In this document: positions 1-7,058 of the stretch, in pieces
How positions within the stretch are numbered: the stretch's first letter is position 1
Layout of the letters: each line of letters starts with the position of its first letter
DNA from: Hyphomicrobiales bacterium
GTDB taxonomy: Bacteria > Pseudomonadota > Alphaproteobacteria > Rhizobiales > Beijerinckiaceae
Direction of reading: 5' to 3'
Length of the DNA stretch: 12,644 bases
Assembly (NCBI GenBank): GCA_027489835.1
Contig: JAIXZF010000088.1
Location: forward strand, 1-12,644
Notes under the pieces: generated by a model
What the model was told of the DNA's origin: nothing
Databases searched by the model: none
Seen by the model: only the letters and a program-made list of their open reading frames with translations
Translations under genes and position numbers: made by a program

Positions 1-479
1 TCCCGGCGCAGGATGCCGAAGGAGAGCCGGTTCGAATAGACATAGCGCAGCCGGCCGATATGCCCCGCATTGACGAAGTCCTTCAGCGCGATGAAGGCGG
101 GGTGATACTGCAGCAGATGCCCGACCATCAGCGTGAGGCCGCGCGCGGATGCAAGCCTGACGAGAGCCTCGCCATCCGCCACCTTCAGCGCCAGCGGCTT
201 CTCGACATAGACATGCTTGCCGGCTTCGAGCGCGCGCTTCGCCAGCGCGTAATGGTGTTCGGCGGGGGCGGCGATCACGACGCCGTCGATGCCCGCATCG
301 CCCAGCACCGCGTCGAGCGAACGCGCTTCGCAGCCATGCTGCGCGGACAGCGCGGCGGTCGTCTCCGGGTTCGCGTCGACGATGGCGGCCAACGCGCCGA
401 GGCCCGCGAAATCCCTGACGAGGTTCTTGCCCCAATAGCCGCACCCAATCACGGCGACGCGGGCGGCGGCTTTGGTCAT
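1..479 (-). CDS. Gfo/Idh/MocA-family NAD(P)-dependent sugar dehydrogenase, N-terminal part (cut by the window edge)
   Basis: The reading frame begins at the ATG complementary to 477-479 and stays open to base 1, giving 159 residues with the C-terminus missing. An N-terminal Rossmann fold is visible: the dinucleotide-binding motif GCGYWG at residues 12-17, then an Asp ending the second strand (IVDANPE, about 33-39). The family's EKP signature is at 93-95, with Lys94 the usual catalytic or cofactor-contacting lysine. The stretch VGHLLQYHP (about 119-127) and the following YVYSNRLSFG resemble the WlbA/WbpB group, which oxidises UDP-N-acetyl-hexosamine or uronate sugars at C3. A good ribosome-binding site, AGGAG, ends 8 bases before the start. 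It is divergent from the rhamnose operon, so a role in nucleotide-sugar or surface-polysaccharide synthesis is likely. The exact substrate cannot be read from this fragment, and other members of the family act on inositol or free sugars. Confidence 0.85.
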   Translation of the reverse strand, partial: MTKAAARVAVIGCGYWGKNLVRDFAGLGALAAIVDANPETTAALSAQHGCEARSLDAVLGDAGIDGVVIAAPAEHHYALAKRALEAGKHVYVEKPLALKVADGEALVRLASARGLTLMVGHLLQYHPAFIALKDFVNAGHIGRLRYVYSNRLSFGILRR

Positions 480-799
480 TGGCAGATCTCCTGTTATCCT
501 CGGGCGGAGCGCTCGATCGTGCCCGGGGACCAGGCAGGCGACCGCTCCGGCGCCGAATGCAGCGGCTGTCGGACGATTCGACCGGCGGCCCATGCGGGGC
601 GGTGTCTACGCCAGCGAAAGCCCTGCTTGCAACCGGCGATCGACCCGCCTGCCGGCGTCTGGGGCAGGGCCAGCCTGCTCGTACGTCATCGCCCGCGTCA
701 TCGCCCGGCAAAAGCCTGCGGCCGCCCGCCGGGCGGTGCGCTTGCAAAGTGCAGGGTCGCACTGTAGGCCAATCGACGCGGTCCAGGCATCATTCTGTC
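480..799. other. Divergent intergenic region between the sugar dehydrogenase and rfbB
   Basis: These 320 bases hold no convincing gene. The rfbB frame stays open upstream to 479, but the extension is Arg/Pro/Gly-rich low-complexity sequence and matches nothing in the epimerase/dehydratase family. The region contains a perfect tandem pair of a 12-mer (CGTCATCGCCCG, 684-695 and 696-707), a near-perfect palindrome with 7-base arms (722-728 and 730-736), and a small dyad AGTGC-N6-GCACT (748-763). A weak promoter-like pair is possible for rfbB: TTGCAA at 742-747, then either TGTAGG (763-768) or TAGGCC (765-770). Both -10 candidates are poor, so the rfbB promoter is not securely placed. This long region probably holds the controls for both flanking genes. 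Confidence 0.5.
684..707. repeat. Perfect 12-base tandem duplication
   Basis: CGTCATCGCCCG occurs twice with no spacer, at 684-695 and 696-707, within the rfbB upstream region. It may be a simple replication-slippage duplication or a pair of binding sites on the same face of the helix. Nothing in the sequence decides between these. Confidence 0.8.
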
Positions 800-1864
800 A
801 TGAAGCAACGTTTCCTTGTCACCGGCGGCGCAGGCTTCATCGGCTCCGCCGTGTGCCGGCACCTCGTTGCCCTGGGCCACGATGTCCTCAACGTCGACAA
901 GCTGACCTATGCGGGCAACCTTGAATCCCTGCGCGCGATCGACAACAAGCCGCACTACCGCTTCCGCCAGGCGGACATCTGCGACCGCCCGGCCATGGCC
1001 GGCCTGTTCGAGGAATTCGCGCCCGACGTCGTGATGCACCTGGCGGCGGAAAGCCATGTGGACCGCTCGATCAACAGCGCGGGCGACTTCATCCAGACCA
1101 ACATCGTCGGCACGGGCGTGCTGCTGGAGGCGGCGCGGGCCTACTGGTCGCGCCTCGCGGCACCGCAGCGCGCCGCGTTCCGCTTCCTGCACGTCTCGAC
1201 CGACGAGGTCTACGGCTCGCTCGGCGACAGCGACCTGTTCCGCGAAACCACGCCCTACGATCCCAGCTCGCCCTATTCCGCCTCGAAGGCGGCCGCCGAC
1301 CATCTGGTCTCGGCCTGGACGCGGACCTACGGGTTTCCGGCCGTCATCTCCAACTGTTCGAACAATTACGGACCGTTCCACTTCCCGGAGAAGCTCATCC
1401 CGCTGGTGATCCTCAATGCTCTGCACGGCAAGCCGCTGCCGGTCTACGGCAAGGGCGAGAACGTGCGGGACTGGCTCTATGTCGACGATCACGCCAAGGC
1501 GCTGGTGCTGATCGCGACCACCGGGCGCATCGGCGAGAAGTACAATGTCGGCGGCCGGAACGAGCGCAGGAACATCGACGTCGTTCACACGATCTGCGCC
1601 GCTCTCGACAGGCTGAGGCCGGCAGCCGAGCCGCATGCCAGCCTGATCCGCTTCGTGGCAGACCGGCCGGGCCATGACCATCGCTACGCGATCGACGCCA
1701 CCAAGCTCGAGTCCGAACTCGGCTGGCGGGCCGAGGAGAATTTCGACACCGGCATCGAGAAGACGGTGCGCTGGTACCTTGACAATGAATGGTGGTGGCG
1801 GCCGCTTCGCGAGAAGGTCTATGGCGGCGAGCGGCTCGGCCTCGGCGCCATGCAGGCCGTCTGA
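800..1864 (+). CDS. rfbB: dTDP-glucose 4,6-dehydratase
   Basis: RfbB (RmlB) catalyses the second step of dTDP-L-rhamnose synthesis: NAD-dependent dehydration of dTDP-glucose to dTDP-4-keto-6-deoxyglucose, in the cytoplasm. The 354-residue product is of normal family length. It is an extended short-chain dehydrogenase with the NAD motif GGAGFIG at 9-15, the active-site TDE triad at 134-136 that distinguishes 4,6-dehydratases, and the YxxxK pair at Tyr159/Lys163. HLAAESHVDRS (80-90) and NNYGPFHFPEKLIP (188-201) are further hallmarks of dTDP-glucose dehydratases. The ATG at 800 was chosen because MKQRFLVTGGAGFIG begins where the family begins; the frame is open further upstream but that extension is not protein-like. 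The Shine-Dalgarno match ahead of the start is poor. It is the first gene of the four-gene rhamnose operon, and its stop lies one base before the rfbD start. Confidence 0.97.
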   Translation: MKQRFLVTGGAGFIGSAVCRHLVALGHDVLNVDKLTYAGNLESLRAIDNKPHYRFRQADICDRPAMAGLFEEFAPDVVMHLAAESHVDRSINSAGDFIQTNIVGTGVLLEAARAYWSRLAAPQRAAFRFLHVSTDEVYGSLGDSDLFRETTPYDPSSPYSASKAAADHLVSAWTRTYGFPAVISNCSNNYGPFHFPEKLIPLVILNALHGKPLPVYGKGENVRDWLYVDDHAKALVLIATTGRIGEKYNVGGRNERRNIDVVHTICAALDRLRPAAEPHASLIRFVADRPGHDHRYAIDATKLESELGWRAEENFDTGIEKTVRWYLDNEWWWRPLREKVYGGERLGLGAMQAV

Positions 1865-1865
1865 G

Positions 1866-2771
1866 ATGCGCCTTCTGGTGACGGGCCAGGCCGGGCAGGT
1901 GGCGACCGCGCTGGCGGACCATGCGCGCACGCATTGCGGATGCGAGGTCATCACGCTCGGCCGCCCGGATTTCGACCTTGCCGACGCCGCCGCCTCGCTC
2001 GCGCGTCTCGACCTGCCGACCCCCGACGTAGTGGTCAACGCGGCGGCGTACACCGCCGTCGACAAGGCCGAGCAGGAGGCCGAACTCGCTATGGCGGTGA
2101 ATGGCGTGGGAGCGGGGGCTGTTGCGTCTTGGGCGGCCTCGCGGGGCGTGCCGATCATCCAGCTCTCGACCGACTACGTCTTCGACGGGTCCAAGGCGGC
2201 GCCTTATTTCGAGACGGATGCGCCCGCGCCCGTCGGCGCCTATGGCCGGAGCAAACTCGCTGGCGAAAGGGCCGTCGCGGCCGCGGCAGCCGACCACGTC
2301 ATCCTCAGGACGGCCTGGGTCCATGCCGCGCATGGCCGGAACTTCGTGCGCACGATGCTGGCGTTGGCGGAGACCCGCCCTGAGCTCTCGGTCGTGGCCG
2401 ACCAGCTGGGCTCGCCGAGCTACGCGCCCGACATCGCACAGGCCGTGGTGACGGTGGCGCGCAACCTGGTCGCCCGTCCAGCGGATGGCGGCCTGAGAGG
2501 CGTCTTCCATCTGTGCGGCGGCGGCGAGGCCAGCTGGGCCGATTTCGCCGAGGCGATCTTCGCGCTATCGCTCGAGCGGGGCGGCCCGTCCGCCCGGGTC
2601 AAACGCATCACCACGGCCGAATACCCCACACCCGCCAGGAGGCCGGCGAACTCCCGGCTCGACTGCAGCCTGCTCGCAGAGCGGCATGGCGTCGTCATGC
2701 CCCACTGGCGGGACGCGCTCGGGCGGTGCCTCGACCGGCTTCTCGTCAATCTGAAGGTGGAATCGGCATGA
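1866..2771 (+). CDS. rfbD: dTDP-4-dehydrorhamnose reductase
   Basis: RfbD (RmlD) performs the last step, reducing dTDP-4-keto-L-rhamnose to dTDP-L-rhamnose with NAD(P)H. The product is 301 residues, typical for the family. Visible motifs are the glycine-rich cofactor loop GQAGQV (7-12), VVNAAAYTAVDKAE (56-69), the catalytic STDYVFDG (101-108, Thr102), and YxxxK at Tyr126/Lys130 in YGRSKLAGE. Near the C-terminus is the substrate-loop-like PTPARRPANSRLD (254-266), characteristic of RmlD. The ATG at 1866 follows the rfbB stop after a single base and begins directly with the cofactor-binding strand. The frame runs open upstream through rfbB, but that part is an overlap shadow. The gene ends inside the rfbA start codon region (ATGA), implying translational coupling. 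Confidence 0.96.
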   Translation: MRLLVTGQAGQVATALADHARTHCGCEVITLGRPDFDLADAAASLARLDLPTPDVVVNAAAYTAVDKAEQEAELAMAVNGVGAGAVASWAASRGVPIIQLSTDYVFDGSKAAPYFETDAPAPVGAYGRSKLAGERAVAAAAADHVILRTAWVHAAHGRNFVRTMLALAETRPELSVVADQLGSPSYAPDIAQAVVTVARNLVARPADGGLRGVFHLCGGGEASWADFAEAIFALSLERGGPSARVKRITTAEYPTPARRPANSRLDCSLLAERHGVVMPHWRDALGRCLDRLLVNLKVESA

Positions 2772-3664
2772 AGGGCATCATCCTCGCGGGGGGCAGCGGC
2801 ACGCGGCTGCATCCGATCACGCTGGCGACCTCCAAGCAGCTCGTGCCGATCTACGACAAGCCGATGATCTATTATCCGCTGTCGGTGCTGATGCTCGCCG
2901 GCATCCAGGACATCCTGATCATCTCGACGCCGCATGATCTGCCGCAGTTCCGGCGGCTCCTCGGCTCCGGCGAACGCTGGGGCGTGCGCTTCCAGTATGC
3001 CGAGCAGGCGGTGCCCAACGGCCTCGCCCAGGCCTTCGTGATCGGCGAGGACTTCGTCGGCGACGACAGGGCCATGCTGGTGCTCGGCGACAACATCTTC
3101 TACGGCGCGGGCCTCACCATGCTGCTGAACGCGGCCCGCAGCCGCACCACGGGCGCCACCGTCTTCGCCTATCACGTGCCGGACCCGGAGCGGTACGGCG
3201 TGGTCGACTTTGACAGCCAGGGCAGGGCCGTCTCCATCGAGGAGAAGCCCGCCCAGCCGAAATCCAACTGGGCCGTGACCGGGCTCTACGTCTACGACCG
3301 CGACGTGGTCGCGATCGCGAAAGGCCTCAAGCCGTCCGCGCGCGGCGAATACGAGATCACCGACGTGAACCGCGCCTATCTCGCGCGCGGCGACCTCCAT
3401 GTCGAGCGCATGGGCCGCGGCTATGCCTGGCTCGACACCGGCACGCCCGACAGCCTGACCGACGCGGCCAATTTCGTGCGCACCATCGAGAGCCGGCAGG
3501 GAACACGCATCTGCTGTCCCGAAGAGATCGCCTTCGAGCGCGGCTTCATCGACGCGGCGCAGCTCAGGGCGCTGGGCAACGAACTCGGCAAGAGCCGATA
3601 CGGGCAGTATCTGCTCCAGATCGCCGATCTTGCCCGGAATGACGACGCACGAGGCCCGGCATGA
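2768..3664 (+). CDS. rfbA: Glucose-1-phosphate thymidylyltransferase
   Basis: RfbA (RmlA) starts the pathway by joining dTTP and glucose-1-phosphate to form dTDP-glucose and pyrophosphate; it is normally feedback-inhibited by dTDP-L-rhamnose. The 298-residue protein is of usual RmlA length. It shows the nucleotidyltransferase signature GGSGTRL (8-14), SKQLVPIYDKPM (22-33), the metal-binding GDNI (107-110), and IEEKP (157-161) followed by TGLYVYD. The start is the ATG at 2768, overlapping the rfbD stop by four bases (ATGA), with AAGGTGG seven bases upstream as ribosome-binding site. Its own stop overlaps the rfbC start in the same way. The open frame to 2513 upstream is a shadow of rfbD. The family and function are certain at the level of sequence motifs; allosteric control is inferred from the family. 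Confidence 0.97.
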   Translation: MKGIILAGGSGTRLHPITLATSKQLVPIYDKPMIYYPLSVLMLAGIQDILIISTPHDLPQFRRLLGSGERWGVRFQYAEQAVPNGLAQAFVIGEDFVGDDRAMLVLGDNIFYGAGLTMLLNAARSRTTGATVFAYHVPDPERYGVVDFDSQGRAVSIEEKPAQPKSNWAVTGLYVYDRDVVAIAKGLKPSARGEYEITDVNRAYLARGDLHVERMGRGYAWLDTGTPDSLTDAANFVRTIESRQGTRICCPEEIAFERGFIDAAQLRALGNELGKSRYGQYLLQIADLARNDDARGPA

Positions 3665-4224
3665 ACTTCACGCGCTTCGACATCGAGGGACCCTGCCTGA
3701 TCGAGCCAGGCCGGATCGGGGATGAGCGCGGCTTCTTCTCGGAGACCTTCAGGCTGGACCGCTTCACGGCCGAGATCGGGCCGGTGTCGTTCGTTCAGGA
3801 CAATCATTCGCGCTCGGCGCTCAGGGGCACGCTGCGCGGCCTGCACTACCAGAAGGAGCCGCGCGCGCAGGGCAAGCTCGTGCGCGTCACGCGCGGTGCG
3901 ATCCTAGACGTCGCGGTCGACATCAGGACCGGCTCGCCCACCTACGGCCGGCACGTCGCGGTCGAGCTGTCGGACGCGAACTGGCGGCAGCTCTGGGTTC
4001 CGGCCGGATTCCTCCATGGTTTCTGCACGCTCTGCGACGATGTCGAAGTGATCTACAAGGTCACGGACTATTACAGCCGCGAGCATGATGCCGGCGTCAG
4101 GTGGAACGACCCTGCGCTGAACATCGAGTGGCCGGTGAGCCCGGGGGAGGCCGTTTTGTCCGACAAGGATCGCTCGGCGCCGATGCTGTCCGAGATCGGA
4201 GCCCCGTTCAGCTACCGCGACTGA
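3661..4224 (+). CDS. rfbC: dTDP-4-dehydrorhamnose 3,5-epimerase
   Basis: RfbC (RmlC) inverts C3 and C5 of dTDP-4-keto-6-deoxyglucose to give the L-sugar precursor. The product has 187 residues, the classic RmlC length, and forms a cupin fold. The key residues can be read: GLHYQ with His62 (the catalytic base), Lys72 in QGKLVRV, the VAVDIR strand (84-89), PAGFLHGF (114-121), Tyr132 in VIYKVTDYYS and Asp170 in SDKDR. The His, Tyr and Asp positions line up with those of characterised RmlC enzymes. The start ATG at 3661 overlaps the rfbA stop (ATGA) and has GAGG six bases ahead of it. It is the last gene of the operon. No terminator hairpin with a T-run follows; instead a new promoter begins about 20 bases beyond the stop. 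Confidence 0.97.
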   Translation: MNFTRFDIEGPCLIEPGRIGDERGFFSETFRLDRFTAEIGPVSFVQDNHSRSALRGTLRGLHYQKEPRAQGKLVRVTRGAILDVAVDIRTGSPTYGRHVAVELSDANWRQLWVPAGFLHGFCTLCDDVEVIYKVTDYYSREHDAGVRWNDPALNIEWPVSPGEAVLSDKDRSAPMLSEIGAPFSYRD

Positions 4225-4245
4225 CTCAAGCGACAGCCCGGCAGA

Positions 4246-4274
4246 TTGACTTTTTAGGACTATTATCCTATATC
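4246..4274 (+). promoter_or_regulatory. Sigma-70-type promoter with internal dyad, for the DUF2793 gene
   Basis: TTGACT at 4246-4251 and TATATC at 4269-4274 are separated by exactly 17 bases. That is close to the alphaproteobacterial housekeeping consensus and is the best promoter in the window. The stretch is AT-rich against a GC-rich background. The spacer contains TAGGA (4255-4259), six bases, then TCCTA (4266-4270), a perfect inverted repeat reaching into the -10 element, which is where a repressor operator would sit. Predicted transcription starts near 4281, leaving a leader of only about 17 bases before the ATG at 4298. The binding protein is unknown. Confidence 0.7.
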
Positions 4275-4297
4275 GAAGCTCTTGCTGGAGCTTCACC

Positions 4298-5125
4298 ATG
4301 TCCGAAACGACCACGCGCCTGGCACTGCCGCTGCTGGCGGCCAACCAGTCACAAAAACATGTCACCCACAACGAGGCGCTGCTGCGGCTGGACGATCTCG
4401 TCCATCTCGCCGTTCGCGAGGCCACGCGTGCAACGCCTCCGATGAGCCCTGCGGCCGGCGACCGTTACCTGATCCCGGGAGCGGCGACGGGCATCTGGTC
4501 CGGACGAACGGGGCAGGTCGCGCTGTGGCAGGAGGGCGGCTGGAGCTATCTCGCGCCGTCGTCAGGGTGGCGGCTCTGGGTCGAGGCGGAGCGCCGCATG
4601 CTCGTGCATGACGGAACGGGCTGGCAGGATATGAAGCTGCGCGCGGCCGACCAGCTCGGCGTCAACGCCAGCGCAGATCCCGCTAACAGGCTGAGCGTCT
4701 CGAGCCCGGCGGTCCTGTTCAGCCATGCCGGCGCCGGCCATCAGGTCAAGGTCAACAAGGCGGCCGCCAGCGAAACGGCGAGCGTCGTTTTCCAGAACGG
4801 GTTCTCGGGCCGGGCGGAAATCGGCCTCGCCGGTGACGATGCGTGGCAGGTCAAGGTTTCCGCTGACGGCGCAAGCTGGACCCGCGCCGTCACCGTCGAT
4901 GGCGCCACCGGGTGGATGGGCATCGGCGTCGCCGCGCCGAGCTGCCGGCTGCATGTTTCGGGGCCGGTGCGCATCGGCCAGTATCCCAAGGCCGCGCTGC
5001 CCTCCGCCGCGGCGTCCGGCGCCGGCGCGCTGGTCCATGTTTCCGACGAGGCCGGAGGGCCCGTCATCGCCTTTTCCGATGGCGCTGCCTGGCGGCGCGT
5101 GACGGACAGGGCGGTGGTGGCGTAG
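4298..5125 (+). CDS. DUF2793-domain protein with phage-tail-fibre-like C-terminus
   Basis: The 275-residue protein starts with a recognisable DUF2793 domain (about 6-112): LALPLLAANQSQKHVTHNEALLRLD is the family's opening pattern, followed by GDRYLIPG, the Trp-rich WQEGGWSYLAPSSGWRLWVE and LVHDGTGWQDM. The second half resembles phage tail-fibre or receptor-binding proteins: beta-rich repeats, MGIGVAAPSCRLHVSG (207-222, the 'GIGT..P...LHV' pattern) and the terminal LVHVSDEAGGPVIAFSDGAAWRRVTD (245-270). No signal peptide or membrane segment is visible. DUF2793 proteins are known mainly from phage tails and from structural proteins related to gene transfer agents in alphaproteobacteria; no enzymatic role is established. 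The ATG has TGGAG seven bases upstream. It has its own promoter and lies between rfbC and a sugar oxidoreductase, with no other phage gene in view. A role in binding surface polysaccharide is inference only. Confidence 0.85.
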   Translation: MSETTTRLALPLLAANQSQKHVTHNEALLRLDDLVHLAVREATRATPPMSPAAGDRYLIPGAATGIWSGRTGQVALWQEGGWSYLAPSSGWRLWVEAERRMLVHDGTGWQDMKLRAADQLGVNASADPANRLSVSSPAVLFSHAGAGHQVKVNKAAASETASVVFQNGFSGRAEIGLAGDDAWQVKVSADGASWTRAVTVDGATGWMGIGVAAPSCRLHVSGPVRIGQYPKAALPSAAASGAGALVHVSDEAGGPVIAFSDGAAWRRVTDRAVVA

Positions 5126-5206
5126 GACCAACGCCGTCGGGCAAGCTGGACACCCAGCCAGCGGCAGGCTAGGGCGGGCCGAAGACAGGTCGAAGGGACC
5201 ATCGCC

Positions 5207-6202
5207 ATGAAGCCGGCCAAGCATGTGTTGAGAGTGGGCGTCATCGGCGCCGGAGCGATGGGCCGCAACCATGCGCGCATTCTCAGCCAGCTCGACCGAG
5301 CCGAACTCGTCGCCGTCGTCGACGACTCGCCATCGGTGCGCGAGGCTGCCGCTTCGCAGCTCAACTGCCCGACCTATGCCACCGTCGAGGAGGCGATCGA
5401 AGCGGGTTTGGACGCTGCAGCCGTGGCGGTGCCCACGGTGACGCACCACGAGGTCGCGCTGAAGCTGATCGACGCCGGCGTGCACCTTCTGATCGAAAAG
5501 CCCATCGCCTCCACCACCGCCGAGGCGCGCGAGATCATCGCGCGGGCGGAAGCCAGGGGCGTCAGGCTCACCGTCGGCCATGTCGAGCGTTTCAATCCGG
5601 CGATCCGCGCGCTCCACGATGCCGTGAAGGACGAGCAGATCATTTCCATCGCCATCTCGCGCGTCGGACCCTTCCCGCCGCGGATCACCGATGTCGGCAT
5701 AGTCACCGATCTCGGCGTGCATGATATCGACCTCATCCGCTGGCTGGGGCGCTCCGAGATCGCGACGCGACAGGCGCTGCTGACGCGGGCGCGCGGCGGG
5801 CACGAGGATGTCGCCTTCCTGCAGTTCCGGCTCGAGAGCGGCGCGCTCGCCCACATCAACACCAACTGGCTCACGCCCTTCAAGGAGCGCCGCATCAGCG
5901 TCTCGACGCCGACGCGCTTCATCGTCTGCGACATGCTGCTGCGCACCGTGAACGAGTATTCCGGCTTCGCGCCGGACAACCAGCCCGGCAAGCTCAGCCA
6001 TGGCAGCTTCGTCAGCCGCAGCCTCAGCGTGCCCTTCGTCGAGCCGCTGCGGGCCGAGATTGAGGCGTTCCTCGACGCTGCCGAGGGCAAGGCACCCGTG
6101 GAGGTGACCGGCGCGGACGGGCTTCGCAGCCTCGAGATTGCGCTGTCGTGCCTCAGCGCGGACGCGGCCCCGCTTGAGGCTGCGCCTGCGCTCGCGCAGT
6201 GA
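5207..6202 (+). CDS. Gfo/Idh/MocA-family oxidoreductase (MviM/UDP-GlcNAc 3-dehydrogenase-like)
   Basis: This complete 331-residue NAD(P)-dependent oxidoreductase has a Rossmann motif GVIGAGAMGRNH (11-22) and an Asp pair at the end of the second strand (VVDDSP, 37-42). The EKP signature is at 97-99, followed by GHVERFNP (124-131). In the C-terminal alpha/beta domain, TDLGVHDIDLIRWL (167-180) carries His172, the usual catalytic histidine position. GHVERFNP and DLGVHDIDL resemble proteins annotated as MviM or UDP-N-acetylglucosamine 3-dehydrogenase. The ATG at 5207 has GAAGGGA about eight bases upstream. It follows the DUF2793 gene by 81 bases without an obvious terminator, so co-transcription is possible. 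It differs clearly from the family member at the left edge. With rfbBDAC nearby, a role in a modified-sugar pathway is plausible, but the substrate is unknown. Confidence 0.88.
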   Translation: MKPAKHVLRVGVIGAGAMGRNHARILSQLDRAELVAVVDDSPSVREAAASQLNCPTYATVEEAIEAGLDAAAVAVPTVTHHEVALKLIDAGVHLLIEKPIASTTAEAREIIARAEARGVRLTVGHVERFNPAIRALHDAVKDEQIISIAISRVGPFPPRITDVGIVTDLGVHDIDLIRWLGRSEIATRQALLTRARGGHEDVAFLQFRLESGALAHINTNWLTPFKERRISVSTPTRFIVCDMLLRTVNEYSGFAPDNQPGKLSHGSFVSRSLSVPFVEPLRAEIEAFLDAAEGKAPVEVTGADGLRSLEIALSCLSADAAPLEAAPALAQ

Positions 6203-6210
6203 GCGTCGCT

Positions 6211-6237
6211 GCGGCCTGAATCAGGCCAGTTGGCCGC
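6211..6237. terminator. Palindrome between convergent genes, possible 3'-end structure
   Basis: GGCCTGA (6213-6219), one base, then TCAGGCC (6221-6227) form a perfect inverted repeat. An alternative longer pairing exists between GCGGCC (6211-6216) and GGCCGC (6232-6237). It lies just after the oxidoreductase stop and overlaps the hydrolase stop codon (6221-6223). There is no T-run on either strand, so it is not a classical intrinsic terminator. It may protect or define both 3' ends. Confidence 0.35.
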
Positions 6238-7054
6238 GCAGGAAGCCGAGCAGGTCGGCGGTGAGCTGATCCTGATCCGTGACGAACAGCCCATGCGGCG
6301 AGCCGTCATACTCACGGAAGATCGAGCCCGGGATCGCCCGCGCAGCGGCCCTGCCCGTCGCGTCGATGGGCACGGTCGCGTCCGAGGTGCCGTGGATGAC
6401 GAGCGTTGGCACCTTGAAATGCGGCAGGTCCGGCCTGAAATCCGTGGTCGCGAAGGCTTCGGCGCAGGCCAGCGTCGGCTTGAGGCCGGCCTGCATGCAC
6501 ATGCGCCAGGCCCAGTCGATCGTCTCGTCCGTGACGGACGAGGTGAGGTAGCCCTGGCCGAAGAAGTCGCCGAGGAAAGTGCGCATGAACTCCGGACGGT
6601 CGGCGCGCATGCCGGCGGTCATCTGGTCCAGCGTCGCGGCCGGCACGCCGTCGGGATTGTCGTCGCGCTGGATCAGCAGCGGCACGACCGATGACACGAG
6701 CGCGGCCCTGACCACGCCATTGCCGCTATGGCGGGACATGTAGCGGGCCACCTCGCCGCCGCCCATCGAGAAGCCCACGAGGCTCACGCCATCGGTCGCG
6801 CCGGTCGCGGCCATAACGTCCGCGAGGTCGTCGGCCAGGGTGTCGTAGGTGTAGCCGTTCCAGGGCTGATCGGAGCGTCCGAAGCCGCGGCGGTCATAGG
6901 CGATGGCGCGGAAACCCGATTCGGCGAGGGCGTTGGCCTGCGGGTCCCAACTGTCGGCCGACAGTGGCCAGCCGTGGATCAGGATCACGGGCTGGCCGTC
7001 TCCCCAATCCTTGACATAGAGCTGCGTGCCGTCCCGCGTGGTGATCATCGACAT
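6221..7054 (-). CDS. Alpha/beta hydrolase (non-haem chloroperoxidase-like esterase family)
   Basis: The 277-residue product is a single-domain alpha/beta hydrolase. The nucleophile elbow is GFSMGG with Ser96, the acid is Asp225 in HGTSDATVPID, and the base is His254 in SPHGLF. HGWP (27-30) forms the oxyanion region. YDRRGFGRSDQPW (53-65), GYTYDTLADDLA (68-79) and the HGWPLSADSW start are characteristic of the cofactor-free bacterial haloperoxidase/arylesterase group. Such enzymes hydrolyse small esters and can show perhydrolase activity; the natural substrate is unknown. It is cytoplasmic, with no signal peptide. The ATG at 7054 has GAGGA seven bases upstream, but that site lies in the 3' arm of a perfect 8-base hairpin. 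The gene follows bioY on the same strand but is separated from it by an intrinsic terminator. It converges on the upstream oxidoreductase. Confidence 0.92.
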   Translation of the reverse strand: MSMITTRDGTQLYVKDWGDGQPVILIHGWPLSADSWDPQANALAESGFRAIAYDRRGFGRSDQPWNGYTYDTLADDLADVMAATGATDGVSLVGFSMGGGEVARYMSRHSGNGVVRAALVSSVVPLLIQRDDNPDGVPAATLDQMTAGMRADRPEFMRTFLGDFFGQGYLTSSVTDETIDWAWRMCMQAGLKPTLACAEAFATTDFRPDLPHFKVPTLVIHGTSDATVPIDATGRAAARAIPGSIFREYDGSPHGLFVTDQDQLTADLLGFLRGQLA

Positions 7055-7058
7055 GGGC

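Noticed and set aside
479..799. In-frame 107-codon N-terminal extension of rfbB
   Set aside because: It is Arg/Pro/Gly-rich, resembles no protein family, and overlaps the divergent promoter region. RfbB proteins start at the cofactor-binding strand, as from the ATG at 800.
698..2158. Long minus-strand open frames across rfbB and rfbD (also 2420-3400)
   Set aside because: They are shadows of the rml genes caused by high GC content. The translations are Arg/Ala/Asp-rich without motifs.
5145..5158. GCTGG-N4-CCAGC as a terminator after the DUF2793 gene
   Set aside because: The stem is only five bases long with no T-run, so it is too weak to call.
4562..6001. 479-codon minus-strand open frame opposite the DUF2793 and oxidoreductase genes
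   Set aside because: The opposite strand carries two proteins with clear family motifs, and the minus-strand translation has none.
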